From positions 124,001 through 188,000 of the forward strand of contig NZ_FZNP01000014.1 in NCBI RefSeq assembly GCF_900188105.1: DNA of 64,000 nt, read 5' to 3'. Under the pieces are notes generated by a model. It did not search any database and had not been told where the DNA came from. It saw only the letters and a list, made by a program, of their open reading frames with translations. Of the stretch, positions 36,791 to 45,343 are shown one piece after another. This DNA comes from Actinomadura mexicana. GTDB taxonomy: Bacteria > Actinomycetota > Actinomycetes > Streptosporangiales > Streptosporangiaceae. The position numbers were made by a program, and so were the translations under genes. Numbering within the stretch: the first letter of the stretch is position 1; the number at the start of each line of letters is the position of its first letter.

Positions 36791-36811
36791 AAGCCCGATG
36801 GGGGCGGGCTT
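36791..36811 (+). promoter_or_regulatory. Short hairpin followed by T-run in the mtnA leader
   Basis: AAGCCCG and CGGGCTT pair perfectly over a 7-base loop. A T-run at about 36819-36823 follows after seven bases. It could be a weak intrinsic terminator or attenuator ahead of mtnA, or part of the separator from the divergent SOS operon. Confidence 0.35.
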
Positions 36812-36838
36812 CACGGCATTTTTGTGCATGATGGAGAC

Positions 36839-37885
36839 ATGACGACCGATGTGCCGACCATCGAATGGACGGGCGACGCCCTGCGGCTGCTGGACCAGAC
36901 CGTCCTGCCCCACCGGGTGGAGTTCCTCGCGGTACAGGACGTCGACGCGCTCGTGGACGCGATCCGGCGGCTGGTGGTGCGGGGCGCCCCCGCGCTGGGC
37001 GTGGCGGGCGCGTTCGGCGTGGCCATCGCGGTCCGCCAGGCCGCGCGCGAGGGCTGGGACGGCGCCGGACGCGACGCCGCGATCGCCCGCGTCCGGAAGG
37101 CCCGCCCGACGGCGGTCAACCTGGCCGCCGGGGTGGACCGGGTCCTGCCGTTCGTCGCGCGGGGCGCGGGCGCGGTGGCGGCCGAGGCCCAGGCCCTGCT
37201 GGACGAGGACGTGCGCGGCAACCGGGCCATCGGGGCCTTCGGCGCCGACTGGATCCTCGCCCGGACGGGGGACCGGCCCCTGCGCGTCCTGACGCACTGC
37301 AACGCCGGCTCGCTCGCCACCGCCGGCTGGGGGACGGCCCTCGGCGTCGTCCGGGAACTGCACGGCCGGGGACGCGTCGAGATCGTCTACGCGGACGAGA
37401 CCCGCCCCCTCCTGCAGGGCGCGCGGCTCACCGCGTGGGAGCTCGACCAGGCCGGCATCCCCTGCGTGGTGCAGGCGGACGGGGCCGCGCCGAGCACCAT
37501 CCTGCGGGGACTGGTGGACGTCGCGGTCATCGGCGCCGACCGGATCGCCGCCAACGGCGACACCGCCAACAAGATCGGCTCGGTCGGCGTGGCGCTGGCC
37601 TGCCGCGAGGCCGGGATCCCGCTGGTGGTCGCCGCGCCATGGAGCACGGTCGACCTCGCGCTGCCCGACGGCGCGGGCGTGCCGATCGAGGAGCGCGACG
37701 CCGGGGAGATCCTGGCCTGGGGCGGCGCGCGGACCGCCCCGGAGCGCGTGGGCGCGTACAACCCCGCGTTCGACGTCACGCCCGCCCGCCTCGTGACCGC
37801 GCTGGTCACCGAGACGGGCGTGCTGGAGGTCGCGGCGGGCGCGACGCCGTCGGCCGCCGCCGGACCCCGCCGGGCCCGGGACTAG
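36839..37885 (+). CDS. mtnA: S-methyl-5-thioribose-1-phosphate isomerase
   Basis: The 348-aa enzyme converts methylthioribose 1-phosphate to methylthioribulose 1-phosphate in methionine salvage. Diagnostic motifs are present: VRGAPALGVAGAFGVA, LTHCNAGSLATAGWGTALGV (catalytic Cys), VYADETRPLLQGARLTAWEL, and VIGADRIAANGDTANKIGS (catalytic Asp). The end has PERVGAYNPAFDVTP. The start is one of several close options: GTG 36824, ATG 36839 or GTG 36849. ATG 36839 gives the usual family N-terminus a few residues before TIEWTGDALRLLDQT. No other salvage gene lies nearby. Its promoter region is shared with the divergent SOS operon. Confidence 0.93.
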   Translation: MTTDVPTIEWTGDALRLLDQTVLPHRVEFLAVQDVDALVDAIRRLVVRGAPALGVAGAFGVAIAVRQAAREGWDGAGRDAAIARVRKARPTAVNLAAGVDRVLPFVARGAGAVAAEAQALLDEDVRGNRAIGAFGADWILARTGDRPLRVLTHCNAGSLATAGWGTALGVVRELHGRGRVEIVYADETRPLLQGARLTAWELDQAGIPCVVQADGAAPSTILRGLVDVAVIGADRIAANGDTANKIGSVGVALACREAGIPLVVAAPWSTVDLALPDGAGVPIEERDAGEILAWGGARTAPERVGAYNPAFDVTPARLVTALVTETGVLEVAAGATPSAAAGPRRARD

Positions 37886-37947
37886 CTCGGCGATTTCGCC
37901 GCGGTGCGGTCGCGGCAGGGTCGGGTCGCCACTGTTTCTCGGCCATC

Positions 37948-40203
37948 ATGGTGGGCGTGCCGACCTCCCCGATCCCTCCCCGCGCGGACGGTGGTGCCGC
38001 CCCCCGTCCGGCCGAGCTCGAAGCCGTGCTGGAACGGATCACCTACGCCAACGAGGACACCGGCTACACCGTCGCGCGCGTCGCGACCGCCAAGAGCGGG
38101 CCCGACCTGCTCACCGTCGTGGGCGCGCTGCTCGGCGCGCAGGTGGGGGAGAGCCTGCGCCTGGTCGGGCGGTGGCGCTCGCACCCGAAGTACGGCAAGC
38201 AGTTCGAGGTCGACTCCTACACGACAGTCCTGCCGGCGACGATCCAGGGCATCCGCCGCTACCTCGGCTCCGGCATGATCAAGGGCATCGGCCCGGTGAT
38301 GGCCGACCGGATGGTCGGGCACTTCGGCACCGACATCCTGCGCGTCATCGAGGAGGAGCCGGAGCGGCTCGTCGAGGTCCAGGGCCTCGGCCCCAAGCGC
38401 ACCAAGCGGATCGGGGAGGCCTGGCAGGAGCAGAAGGCCATCAAGGAGGTCATGGTCTTCCTGCAGGGCGTCGGCGTCTCCACGTCACTCGCCGTCCGGA
38501 TCTACAAGCATTACGGGGACGCCTCGATCGACACCGTCCGCAAGCGGCCCTACCAGCTCGCCTCGGACGTGTGGGGCATCGGGTTCAAGACCGCCGACAC
38601 CATCGCGCAGGCCGTCGGCATCCCGCACGACAGCCCCGAGCGGATCAAGGCGGGCCTTCAGTACACGCTGTCGGAGGCGGCCGACGACGGGCACTGCTTC
38701 CTGCCCGAGCCCAACCTCGTCACGGCGGCCGAGAAGATCCTCGGCGTCGGGCGGGAGCTGATCGTCCCGGCGCTGGACGAGCTGGCGGGCGAGGAGGGCG
38801 TCGTCCGGGAGCCGATCCCCGGGGACGGCGAGGACGCCGCGACGATCCCGGCGGTGTACCTCGTCCCCTTCCACCGGGCCGAACGCTCCCTGGCCCGCGG
38901 GCTGCTGGAGCTGCTCGACGCCCCCGCCGACCGGCTGAAGGCGTTCGCCGGCGTCGACTGGGACAGGGCGCTGCCGTGGCTCAGGCAGCGCACCGGCCAG
39001 GCGCTCGCCCCCGAGCAGGAGGACGCCGTCAAGCTCGCGCTCACGTCCAAGGTGGCCGTGCTGACCGGCGGCCCCGGCTGCGGCAAGAGCTTCACCGTCC
39101 GCTCGGTGGTGGAGCTGGCCGCCGCCAAGCACGCCAAGATCGTCTTGGTGGCGCCGACCGGCCGGGCCGCCAAGCGGCTCGCCGAGCTGACCGGGCACGA
39201 GGCCGCGACCGTGCACCGGCTGCTCCAGCTCCAGCCGGGCGGCGACCCCAAGTTCGACCAGGACAACCCCCTGGACGCCGACCTGGTCGTCGTCGACGAG
39301 TGCTCCATGGTCGACCTGATCCTGGCCAACAAGCTGGTGAAGGCCGTCCCGCGCGGCGCGCACCTGCTGCTCGTCGGGGACGTCGACCAGCTGCCGTCCG
39401 TCGGCGCGGGCGAGGTGCTGGCCGACCTGCTCGGCGCCGAGGTCGTCCCGCGCGTCCGGCTGACCAGGATCTTCCGGCAGGCGCAGCAGTCGGGCATCGT
39501 GGTCAACGCGCACCGCGTCAACTCCGGCGAGCATCCCCGCACCGGCGGCTACCCCGACTTCTTCCTGTTCCCCTGCGACGAGCAGGACGAGGCCGCCGAG
39601 CTGACGGTGGACGTCGTCGCCAACCGCATCCCGCGCAGGTTCGGCCTCGACCCGCGCCGCGACGTCCAGGTCCTCGCCCCCATGCACCGGGGCGCCGCCG
39701 GGGCGGGCGCGCTGAACTCGCTCCTCCAGGAGGCGCTGACCCCGCACGACGACGCCCGTCCCGAGCGCCGCTACGGCGGCCGAGTGTTCCGCGTCGGCGA
39801 CAAGGTCACCCAGCTGCGCAACAACTACGACAAGGGCGAGGCCGGCGTCTTCAACGGCACCGTCGGCGTCGTCACGTCCGTGTCCCTGGAAGAGCAGTCG
39901 CTGACGGTCGTGACCGACGAGGACGAGAGCGTCGACTACGCCTTCGACGAGCTGGACGAGATCGCCCACGCGTACGCGATCACGATCCACCGCTCGCAGG
40001 GCAGCGAGTACCCGGCCGTCGTCATCCCGCTCACCACCGGCGCGTGGATGATGCTGCGCCGCAACCTGCTCTACACCGGCATCACCCGGGCCAAGAAGCT
40101 GGTGGTGCTCGTCGGTTCGCGCCGGGCCCTGGCCGCCGCCGTCCGCACCGCCGGCGCCGGCCGCCGCCACACCGCCCTCGCCCACCGCCTTGCTCAGCGG
40201 TAG
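37948..40203 (+). CDS. recD2: RecD2-type DNA helicase
   Basis: The 751-aa SF1B 5'-3' helicase is the stand-alone RecD2 form, not the RecBCD subunit. The N-terminal OB-like domain (ITYANEDTGYTVARV) is followed by helix-hairpin-helix motifs (IKGIGPVMADRMVGHFG, VQGLGPKRTKRI). Walker A is GGPGCGKS at 374-381, then VAPTGRAAKRL and Walker B VVVDECSM at 447-454. Next come GDVDQLPSVGAG, LTRIFRQ and the C-terminal YAITIHRSQGSEYPAVVIP with YTGITRAKK. The ATG at 37948 has no clear ribosome site; GTG 37957 is an alternative. Its role is genome maintenance. The stop overlaps the end of the convergent metallo-hydrolase by ten bases. Confidence 0.94.
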   Translation: MVGVPTSPIPPRADGGAAPRPAELEAVLERITYANEDTGYTVARVATAKSGPDLLTVVGALLGAQVGESLRLVGRWRSHPKYGKQFEVDSYTTVLPATIQGIRRYLGSGMIKGIGPVMADRMVGHFGTDILRVIEEEPERLVEVQGLGPKRTKRIGEAWQEQKAIKEVMVFLQGVGVSTSLAVRIYKHYGDASIDTVRKRPYQLASDVWGIGFKTADTIAQAVGIPHDSPERIKAGLQYTLSEAADDGHCFLPEPNLVTAAEKILGVGRELIVPALDELAGEEGVVREPIPGDGEDAATIPAVYLVPFHRAERSLARGLLELLDAPADRLKAFAGVDWDRALPWLRQRTGQALAPEQEDAVKLALTSKVAVLTGGPGCGKSFTVRSVVELAAAKHAKIVLVAPTGRAAKRLAELTGHEAATVHRLLQLQPGGDPKFDQDNPLDADLVVVDECSMVDLILANKLVKAVPRGAHLLLVGDVDQLPSVGAGEVLADLLGAEVVPRVRLTRIFRQAQQSGIVVNAHRVNSGEHPRTGGYPDFFLFPCDEQDEAAELTVDVVANRIPRRFGLDPRRDVQVLAPMHRGAAGAGALNSLLQEALTPHDDARPERRYGGRVFRVGDKVTQLRNNYDKGEAGVFNGTVGVVTSVSLEEQSLTVVTDEDESVDYAFDELDEIAHAYAITIHRSQGSEYPAVVIPLTTGAWMMLRRNLLYTGITRAKKLVVLVGSRRALAAAVRTAGAGRRHTALAHRLAQR

Positions 40204-40979
40204 CGCGCCAGCTCCCAGGGGTCGTGGGCGCAGAAGACCTCGACCTCGCCGCCGCGCGCCAGCTCGCGCAGGCGCGCCACGTTCGCCAGCCGCAGCTCCC
40301 GGTCCACCTCGCCGCTCATCTGGACGAGCTCCATCAGCGGATGCGTGACCGGCTCGGGGCGGTCGACCTCCCCGTGGTACATGTACGCGTCTCCCGCGTG
40401 CAGCAGCCAGCGGGCGCCGTCGCGGACCGCCACGCCCGCGTGCCCCGGCGTGTGGCCGCCGAGCGGTACCAGCAGGACGTCCTCGGACACGCCCGCCAGC
40501 GACCGGACGCCCTCGAAGCCGTGCCAGGTGTCGCCTTCGGCGTCCGCGTAGGCGACCCACTTCGGGCCGTGGGCGAGCTGCGCCGGGGTCTTGCCGCCGT
40601 CGGCCAGCTCCGCCTCGAACAGGTGCACCGCCGCGTCCGGGAAGTCGCTCAGCCCGCCCGCGTGGTCGCGGTGCAGGTGCGTGGGGACGACGTGCCGGAC
40701 GTCGGCCGCCGCGTACCCGAGCCCCTCGACCTGCCGGACGGCCGTCGCGGACGGGTCGAGCGTCGGCCCCGCCATCTCCACCCAGTCGTCCAGCAGCCGT
40801 TCGGAGGGGCGCTCGATGTCGCCGAGCCCGATCCCGGCGTCCACGAGCACGAGCCCGGCCGAGTCGGTCTCCACCAGCAGCACGTGGCCCGCGGCCCGCG
40901 CGGGGCGCAGCGGGCTCTCCGGCCCGTCGGCCGGCTCGATCTCCCGCATGGGAGCGCAGTCGAGATGGTGAACGCGCAT
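40194..40979 (-). CDS. Metallo-beta-lactamase-fold hydrolase
   Basis: The 261-aa protein carries the MBL zinc signature THLHRDHAGG with further ligands in GHTPGHAG, HAGDAYMY and the final CAHDPWE. It lacks a signal peptide and resembles lactonase/glyoxalase II-type hydrolases; the substrate is unknown. ATG 40979 is preferred over GTG 40985 because AAGGAG occupies 40985-40990, five bases before that ATG. The gene lies ten bases after the TetR gene on the same strand and almost certainly shares its regulated promoter, so it is the likely target of the repressor. Confidence 0.87.
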   Translation of the reverse strand: MRVHHLDCAPMREIEPADGPESPLRPARAAGHVLLVETDSAGLVLVDAGIGLGDIERPSERLLDDWVEMAGPTLDPSATAVRQVEGLGYAAADVRHVVPTHLHRDHAGGLSDFPDAAVHLFEAELADGGKTPAQLAHGPKWVAYADAEGDTWHGFEGVRSLAGVSEDVLLVPLGGHTPGHAGVAVRDGARWLLHAGDAYMYHGEVDRPEPVTHPLMELVQMSGEVDRELRLANVARLRELARGGEVEVFCAHDPWELARYR

Positions 40980-40989
40980 GGACACTCCT

Positions 40990-41553
40990 TCAGATCAGGT
41001 CGCCGAGCTGGCGGGTGACCTCGTGGATGACGGACACGTCCCGCCGGACGCGGGCCAGCATGACGGCGCCCTGGACCGACGACAGGACGAGCGCGGCCAG
41101 CGGATCGGCGCGCTCGTCCGGCACGCCCCACCCGCGCAGGGCCATCGCGATGCCGTCCTGCCACTCGGTGTAGGTGCCGTCGCAGGCGGCGCGGATGGTC
41201 TCGCTCTCGGCGGCCGTCTCCAGCGCCACCGTCGCGACCGGGCAGCCCTTGCCGAAGCCCGACTCCAGCAGGGCGCGCGCGAAGTGGTCGCCGAGGGCCG
41301 CCAGCCCCGCCCGGCCGTCCGGCGCGGCGACGAGGGCCCCCGCGAGCGCCTCGCCCACCGCGCGGCCGGACAGCGCGACCGACTCCGACGCGAGCTGCTC
41401 CTTGCCGTCGGGGAAATGGAAGTACAGCGAGCCCTTCGGGGCCCCGCTCTCCGCGAGGACCTGGTTGAGCCCGGTGCCGTGGTAGCCCTGCCGCTGGAAC
41501 AGCTCCGCCGCCGTCCGCAGCACGCGCTCGCGCGTTTCGCCCCGAGGTGTCAT
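40990..41553 (-). CDS. TetR-family repressor (LmrA/YxaF-like)
   Basis: The 187-aa protein has an N-terminal helix-turn-helix (RERVLRTAAELFQRQGYHGTGLNQVLAESGAPKGSLYFHF) and a C-terminal ligand domain with GCPVATVALE, typical of the LmrA/YxaF subgroup. It is probably an autorepressor: the promoter immediately upstream carries an inverted repeat in its spacer. ATG 41553 lies six bases after the -10 box and has no ribosome site, so the message is predicted to be leaderless. It forms an operon with the metallo-hydrolase gene downstream and may also affect the FMN reductase gene, which ends 32 bases upstream. Confidence 0.92.
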   Translation of the reverse strand: MTPRGETRERVLRTAAELFQRQGYHGTGLNQVLAESGAPKGSLYFHFPDGKEQLASESVALSGRAVGEALAGALVAAPDGRAGLAALGDHFARALLESGFGKGCPVATVALETAAESETIRAACDGTYTEWQDGIAMALRGWGVPDERADPLAALVLSSVQGAVMLARVRRDVSVIHEVTRQLGDLI

Positions 41554-41559
41554 GAGGCG

Positions 41560-41588
41560 ATACTAGGTAGACTGGTCTACTAAATCAA
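41560..41588 (-). promoter_or_regulatory. Sigma-70-type promoter of the TetR gene with operator in the spacer
   Basis: On the minus strand TTGATT (41588-41583), a 17-base spacer and TAGTAT (41565-41560) form a near-ideal promoter. The spacer holds GTAGACCAGTCTAC (41580-41567), a perfect 6+6 inverted repeat around CA. It matches the TAGACNNGTCTA-like sites known for LmrA/YxaF-type TetR repressors. The -35 box overlaps the stop codon of the FMN reductase gene (41585-41587). Confidence 0.75.
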
Positions 41589-42127
41589 GGGCGGAGTGCG
41601 GCGTGCAGCGCCTCCACCGCCCCGGCGATCCGTGCGCGCGGTTCCGCGGCGCGGACCAGGCCGTCCTCGCCCACGTCCGGCCGGGTCACCGGGACCCGCG
41701 CGCACGCGGCCTCGACGATCTCGGTGCCCGCGTAGCCGAGCACCTTGCGCAGCGAGGCGTGCGCGTCGCCGCCGCCCGTGGGCGCGGAGGGGGACGCCAC
41801 ATTCAGCCAGGCGACGGGCTTCTCGTAGATCTCGCCGCCGCCGATCGTCCAGTCGAGCAGGTTCTTGAAGGAGCCGGGCAGCGCGCCCGCGTACTCCGGG
41901 GTGCAGATCAGCAGGGCGTCCGCGGCGCCGATCGCCGCGCGCAGGCCCGCGACGGCCGGGTCCAGCGGCTCGCGGTCGTCGTCGGGGTTGAAGTGCGGCA
42001 GATCGCCCATGCCGGCGTAGAGCGTCGCGTCCAGCCCGTCCGGCGCCACGGCCCGCGCGGTGCGCAGCGCCGCCTCGTTCGTGGACCCCTTGCGCAGGCT
42101 CCCGCAGAGCATCAGCACGTTCGTCAT
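41585..42127 (-). CDS. NADPH-dependent FMN reductase
   Basis: The 180-aa flavodoxin-like enzyme has the FMN phosphate loop near the start (CGSLRKGSTNEAALR) and the flavin-contact motif TPEYAGALPGSFKNLLDW near 85. It is of ordinary length for the chromate/quinone reductase and FMN reductase family and is cytoplasmic. The open frame extends far upstream, but ATG 42127 precedes the first strand MTNVLMLCGS exactly as in relatives. The gene lies in tandem between the substrate-binding protein and the TetR gene. A role in detoxifying electrophiles together with the TetR/hydrolase pair is possible but only inferred. Confidence 0.9.
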   Translation of the reverse strand: MTNVLMLCGSLRKGSTNEAALRTARAVAPDGLDATLYAGMGDLPHFNPDDDREPLDPAVAGLRAAIGAADALLICTPEYAGALPGSFKNLLDWTIGGGEIYEKPVAWLNVASPSAPTGGGDAHASLRKVLGYAGTEIVEAACARVPVTRPDVGEDGLVRAAEPRARIAGAVEALHAALRP

Positions 42128-42144
42128 GATCGTCAGGTTACGCG

Positions 42145-43674
42145 TCAGTCCCCGGCGGTCAGCCGGTCGAGGCGCAGGCCCGCGAAGGCGTCGGCGGTGA
42201 CGCCGCGGGCGCGCTCGGACCAGACGAGGTGGTCGTGGCGCGACCACAGCGGCATCGCGGGCATGTCGCGCAGCAGGGCGCTCTCGGCGAGGCGCGCGGG
42301 GATCACGCCCTCGTCCGGGGTGGCCGCGTGCTCGGCCTCGGCGAGCAGGCCGGTCGCGTACTCGTCGGCCAGACCGGTTCCGGCGTCCAGGAGCGGCGCC
42401 AGCGCGGCGACGGGCGCGGGGTAGGCGGCGGTGGTGTGGACGACGAAGGGGCCGTCCACCTGCTGGGAGTCCACGGCCTCGCGCAGGCCGGCGACGGGAT
42501 GCGGGCGGGCGTCGAGCTTCAGTTCCCGGCCGAGCTGGTCCGCGACGGCCTTCACCCACGCGTCGTCGCCCCGGCCCGCCTCGTACCAGAGGTTCAGCGG
42601 GCCCTCCAGCCCGCCCGCGTCGGCCAGCGCGGCGGCCGCCGCCCTGGAGTCGTGGACGCACAGCCGGCACTGCCCCTCGCGGCGACCGGGGCGGATGCCC
42701 GGCGCCACGAGCGAGTCGGCGGGGGAGTACTGGTGGCCGAGCGGCCCCTCGGTGACGGCGGACCGGTCGATCGCCATCGACAGCGCCGTCCGGACGGTCG
42801 GGGACGACAGCCGCTCCACGCGGGCCGGGAACGCCAGGTAGGTGACGTCGCGGCCGGGCACGGCGAGGTGCCGGTCGCCGAAGTCGGCCTCCATCGACTC
42901 GTGCCGGTCCGGCGGCACCAGCGTGGCGACGTCCAGGTCGCCGGCGCCGGCCGCGGCGTACTGGCGCTTCGCGTCCGGCATCGCCCTGACGACCACGGAC
43001 CGGCCCTCGCCCGAGCGGCGGCGCAGGACGATCTCCCGCGCGCTCCGCGACCTCACCTGCAAGGGCCCGTTGCCGACCGGGGCGCGGCCGTAGGACGTCC
43101 AGTCGCGCGAGGCGAGGACGCTCTCCGGCATCGGGAAGAACGCCGGGTCGCCGAGGAGGGCGGGGAACCCGTTCAGCGGGCGGTCCAGCGCCACCTCGAA
43201 GGTCCGGTCGTCCTTCACCTTCAGGCCCGGCACCCCATCCTCGCCCGCGCGGGCGCCCTTGACGCGGGCGACCTCGGTGAACAGCCGGGACCCGGCCCAG
43301 CGCTCGCGCAGCACGGCCGCCCAGGCGCCGGTGAACGAGCGGGACGTGACGGGCGAGCCGTCCTGGAAGGTCGCACCTGGACGGAGCCGGACCGTCCAGA
43401 CGCCCCGGTCCGGGCTGGTGACCGACTCGGCGGCGGCGTTCGCGGGCGCGCCGGTCCTCGGGTCGTAGGAGACCAGGCCCGTCCACACCGCGTTCGCGAT
43501 CATCCGGCCGGTGGAGTCGCGGACGTCGCCGGGCAGCAGCGTCGCGGGGGCCGCGGCGCCGACCGAGATCCGCGGGTCGGCGGGCTCGCTCCACGCCTTC
43601 AGGGCCGCGACCGGCGCCACCAGCACCACCACGGCGCCGGCGACCAGGGCGGCGGTGCGGGCTGAGCTCTTCAC
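42145..43674 (-). CDS. ABC-type extracellular solute-binding protein, family 5
   Basis: The 509-aa protein has the oligopeptide/nickel-type SBP_bac_5 pattern: an N-terminal hydrophobic segment (8-27), then a lobe with MIANAVWTGLVSYDPRTGAP, the WTVRLRPGATFQDGSPVTSRSF signature, ALDRPLNGFPALLGDPAFFP and TALSMAIDRSAVT. GTG 43674 is supported by GGAGAGG just upstream; the frame is open for 20 more codons without a site. No lipobox Cys follows the hydrophobic segment, so it may be anchored by an uncleaved helix or secreted. No permease or ATPase gene adjoins it, so it is an orphan. Confidence 0.85.
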   Translation of the reverse strand: MKSSARTAALVAGAVVVLVAPVAALKAWSEPADPRISVGAAAPATLLPGDVRDSTGRMIANAVWTGLVSYDPRTGAPANAAAESVTSPDRGVWTVRLRPGATFQDGSPVTSRSFTGAWAAVLRERWAGSRLFTEVARVKGARAGEDGVPGLKVKDDRTFEVALDRPLNGFPALLGDPAFFPMPESVLASRDWTSYGRAPVGNGPLQVRSRSAREIVLRRRSGEGRSVVVRAMPDAKRQYAAAGAGDLDVATLVPPDRHESMEADFGDRHLAVPGRDVTYLAFPARVERLSSPTVRTALSMAIDRSAVTEGPLGHQYSPADSLVAPGIRPGRREGQCRLCVHDSRAAAAALADAGGLEGPLNLWYEAGRGDDAWVKAVADQLGRELKLDARPHPVAGLREAVDSQQVDGPFVVHTTAAYPAPVAALAPLLDAGTGLADEYATGLLAEAEHAATPDEGVIPARLAESALLRDMPAMPLWSRHDHLVWSERARGVTADAFAGLRLDRLTAGD

Positions 43675-43839
43675 TGGCCTCTCCCGGGAGCTGGGCGACC
43701 CCAGGGGAGGGTAGACCACCGTGTCAGGTCTCACCAGTCCTTACGGTGCTGAGTCCATTTCGTGACCCACCGACCCGTTGATCAAGTGCGCGGTGCCGGT
43801 CACACTGGCGCTTGCGAAGATCCGTTCCGTGGAGGCGCG

Positions 43840-45276
43840 ATGCTCCCCCGCACGTCCTTTCCCTCCCGACGCCTGCTGCAGGGCGGCGTCGCGGTCGCGG
43901 CGTCAGTGGCGCTGACGGCCGGCAGCGCCTGGGCCTGCCCGCCCGAGCCGGAGAAGACCCAGACCACGCAGGCCGCCGCCACCGCGGGCGAGGGCGCCGG
44001 CGGCCACGCCGGGCACTACCACCGGGCTGCCCCCGCGAGCACGAAGTCCGAGGCGGTGAAGGGCGTGCGGCGCGTCGGCGGCGTCTCCGACGCCAAGGGC
44101 GCCATCTCCCTGATGTTCATGGACTACGGCCGGGGCCGGCACAAGCGGACGATCATGTACGCGACCGGCGAGTTCGGGCTGAAGGCCTACGACGTCAGCG
44201 CCGACCCCCGCGTCCCCAAGCTGGTCGGGCAGCTGAACATGCCCGGCATGTGGGAGACCGAGGACACCGACTTCGATCCCGAGCGCAAGATCATCTACCT
44301 GTCCCGGGACCCGCGCGCGTTCGGCGGCAACACCGCCACCGGCGAGTCGGGCATCTACGTCGTGGACGCCTCCAAGCCGGAGAGCCTGCGCCAGATCACC
44401 TACGTGACGGTGCCCGCGGGCCACACGACGACCTGCGTGAACGACTGCAGGTACCTGTGGACCGGCGGCCCCGCGAAGGCCAGCTGGATGCCCGCCGACT
44501 GGGGCGGGCGCCCTGTCTGGGTCACCGACGTCCGCAACCCGGGCAAGCCGAAGGTCCACAAGGACCCCATCGACACGGGCCGCAACGACGGCAAGACCGA
44601 CTACACCCACGACATCCAGGTCGACTCCGACGGGGTCGCCTGGGCGTCCGGGCGCGGCGGCGTGCGCGGCTACCACACCACCGGCCGCCACTACGACCCG
44701 GTGGCGAAGAAGTGGCGCAAGGCCACCGCGGTCGACCCCGTCCCGTACGCGGGCGGCGGACTGGACGAGGCCACCACCAACTCCACCTTCATGCACAACA
44801 GCTACCGGGCGGTCGGGCGGACCCGGAACCAGGCCGCCGACCCGCGCAGGTGGGGCGACGGGAAGCTGCTGTACGTCACCGAGGAGACGTTCAACGACGG
44901 CTGCGCCAACGACGGCCTCCTCGTCATCGCGTCGCTGAAGGGCTCGTACGGCGGTGAGGGCTGGCGGTCCACGCCGGAGCACAAGTTCCGCCTGAACACC
45001 GTCGCGACGTGGGGCGTGGCGGGCAAGGAGGGCAGCGACCCCGGGAGCACGGACTGCTCGGCGCACTACTTCGACGTGCGCGACGGCGTGATCGCCCAGT
45101 CGTTCTACTCGCAGGGCACCCGGTTCCTGGACGTCAGGGATCCGACGAACCCGCGGCAGGTCGCCTACTACCGCCCGGCGGACGCCGCGTCCTGGCAGCC
45201 GTACTGGCACGGCAAGTACGTCTACGTCGCCGACAACACCCGCGGCGTCGACGTGCTGGAGCCCACCTTCCGCTGA
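43840..45276 (+). CDS. Secreted LVIVD-repeat protein
   Basis: The 478-aa protein begins with a twin-arginine-like signal (SRRLLQGGVAVAASVALTAGSAWA). The body is built of beta-propeller-type repeats of the LVIVD class: FGLKAYDVSADPRVPKLVGQL, GIYVVDASKPESLRQITY, VWVTDVRNPGKPKV, TRFLDVRDPTNPRQVAYY and VYVADNTRGVDVLEP. It is probably a surface or secreted binding/scaffold protein; no enzymatic motif is seen. GGAGG four bases before ATG 43840 sets the start over the in-frame GTG at 43762. The 165-base gap to the divergent solute-binding protein holds only this ribosome site and a poor promoter match (TTGATC at 43778, CACACT at 43801). Confidence 0.85.
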   Translation: MLPRTSFPSRRLLQGGVAVAASVALTAGSAWACPPEPEKTQTTQAAATAGEGAGGHAGHYHRAAPASTKSEAVKGVRRVGGVSDAKGAISLMFMDYGRGRHKRTIMYATGEFGLKAYDVSADPRVPKLVGQLNMPGMWETEDTDFDPERKIIYLSRDPRAFGGNTATGESGIYVVDASKPESLRQITYVTVPAGHTTTCVNDCRYLWTGGPAKASWMPADWGGRPVWVTDVRNPGKPKVHKDPIDTGRNDGKTDYTHDIQVDSDGVAWASGRGGVRGYHTTGRHYDPVAKKWRKATAVDPVPYAGGGLDEATTNSTFMHNSYRAVGRTRNQAADPRRWGDGKLLYVTEETFNDGCANDGLLVIASLKGSYGGEGWRSTPEHKFRLNTVATWGVAGKEGSDPGSTDCSAHYFDVRDGVIAQSFYSQGTRFLDVRDPTNPRQVAYYRPADAASWQPYWHGKYVYVADNTRGVDVLEPTFR

Positions 45277-45303
45277 CCGTCCCACCGGGGTCTCCTGCCC
45301 CGC

Positions 45304-45343
45304 GCGAAGGCCCGTCCCTATCCCCCCGGGGGCGGGTCTTCGC
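45304..45343 (+). terminator. Hairpin between convergent genes, likely bidirectional terminator
   Basis: GCGAAGGCCCG (45304-45314) pairs with CGGGTCTTCGC (45333-45343) with a single G-U wobble, enclosing 18 bases. It lies between the stops of the LVIVD protein and the FUSC-type protein and overlaps the last codons of the latter. Confidence 0.5.

Noticed and set aside
36746..36838. SAM riboswitch upstream of mtnA
   Set aside because: Only one short hairpin is present; none of the multi-helix signatures of known SAM classes can be traced in the 90-base leader.
43762..43839. N-terminal extension of the LVIVD protein from GTG 43762
   Set aside because: The extra 26 residues would precede the export signal; GGAGG directly before ATG 43840 marks the proper start.
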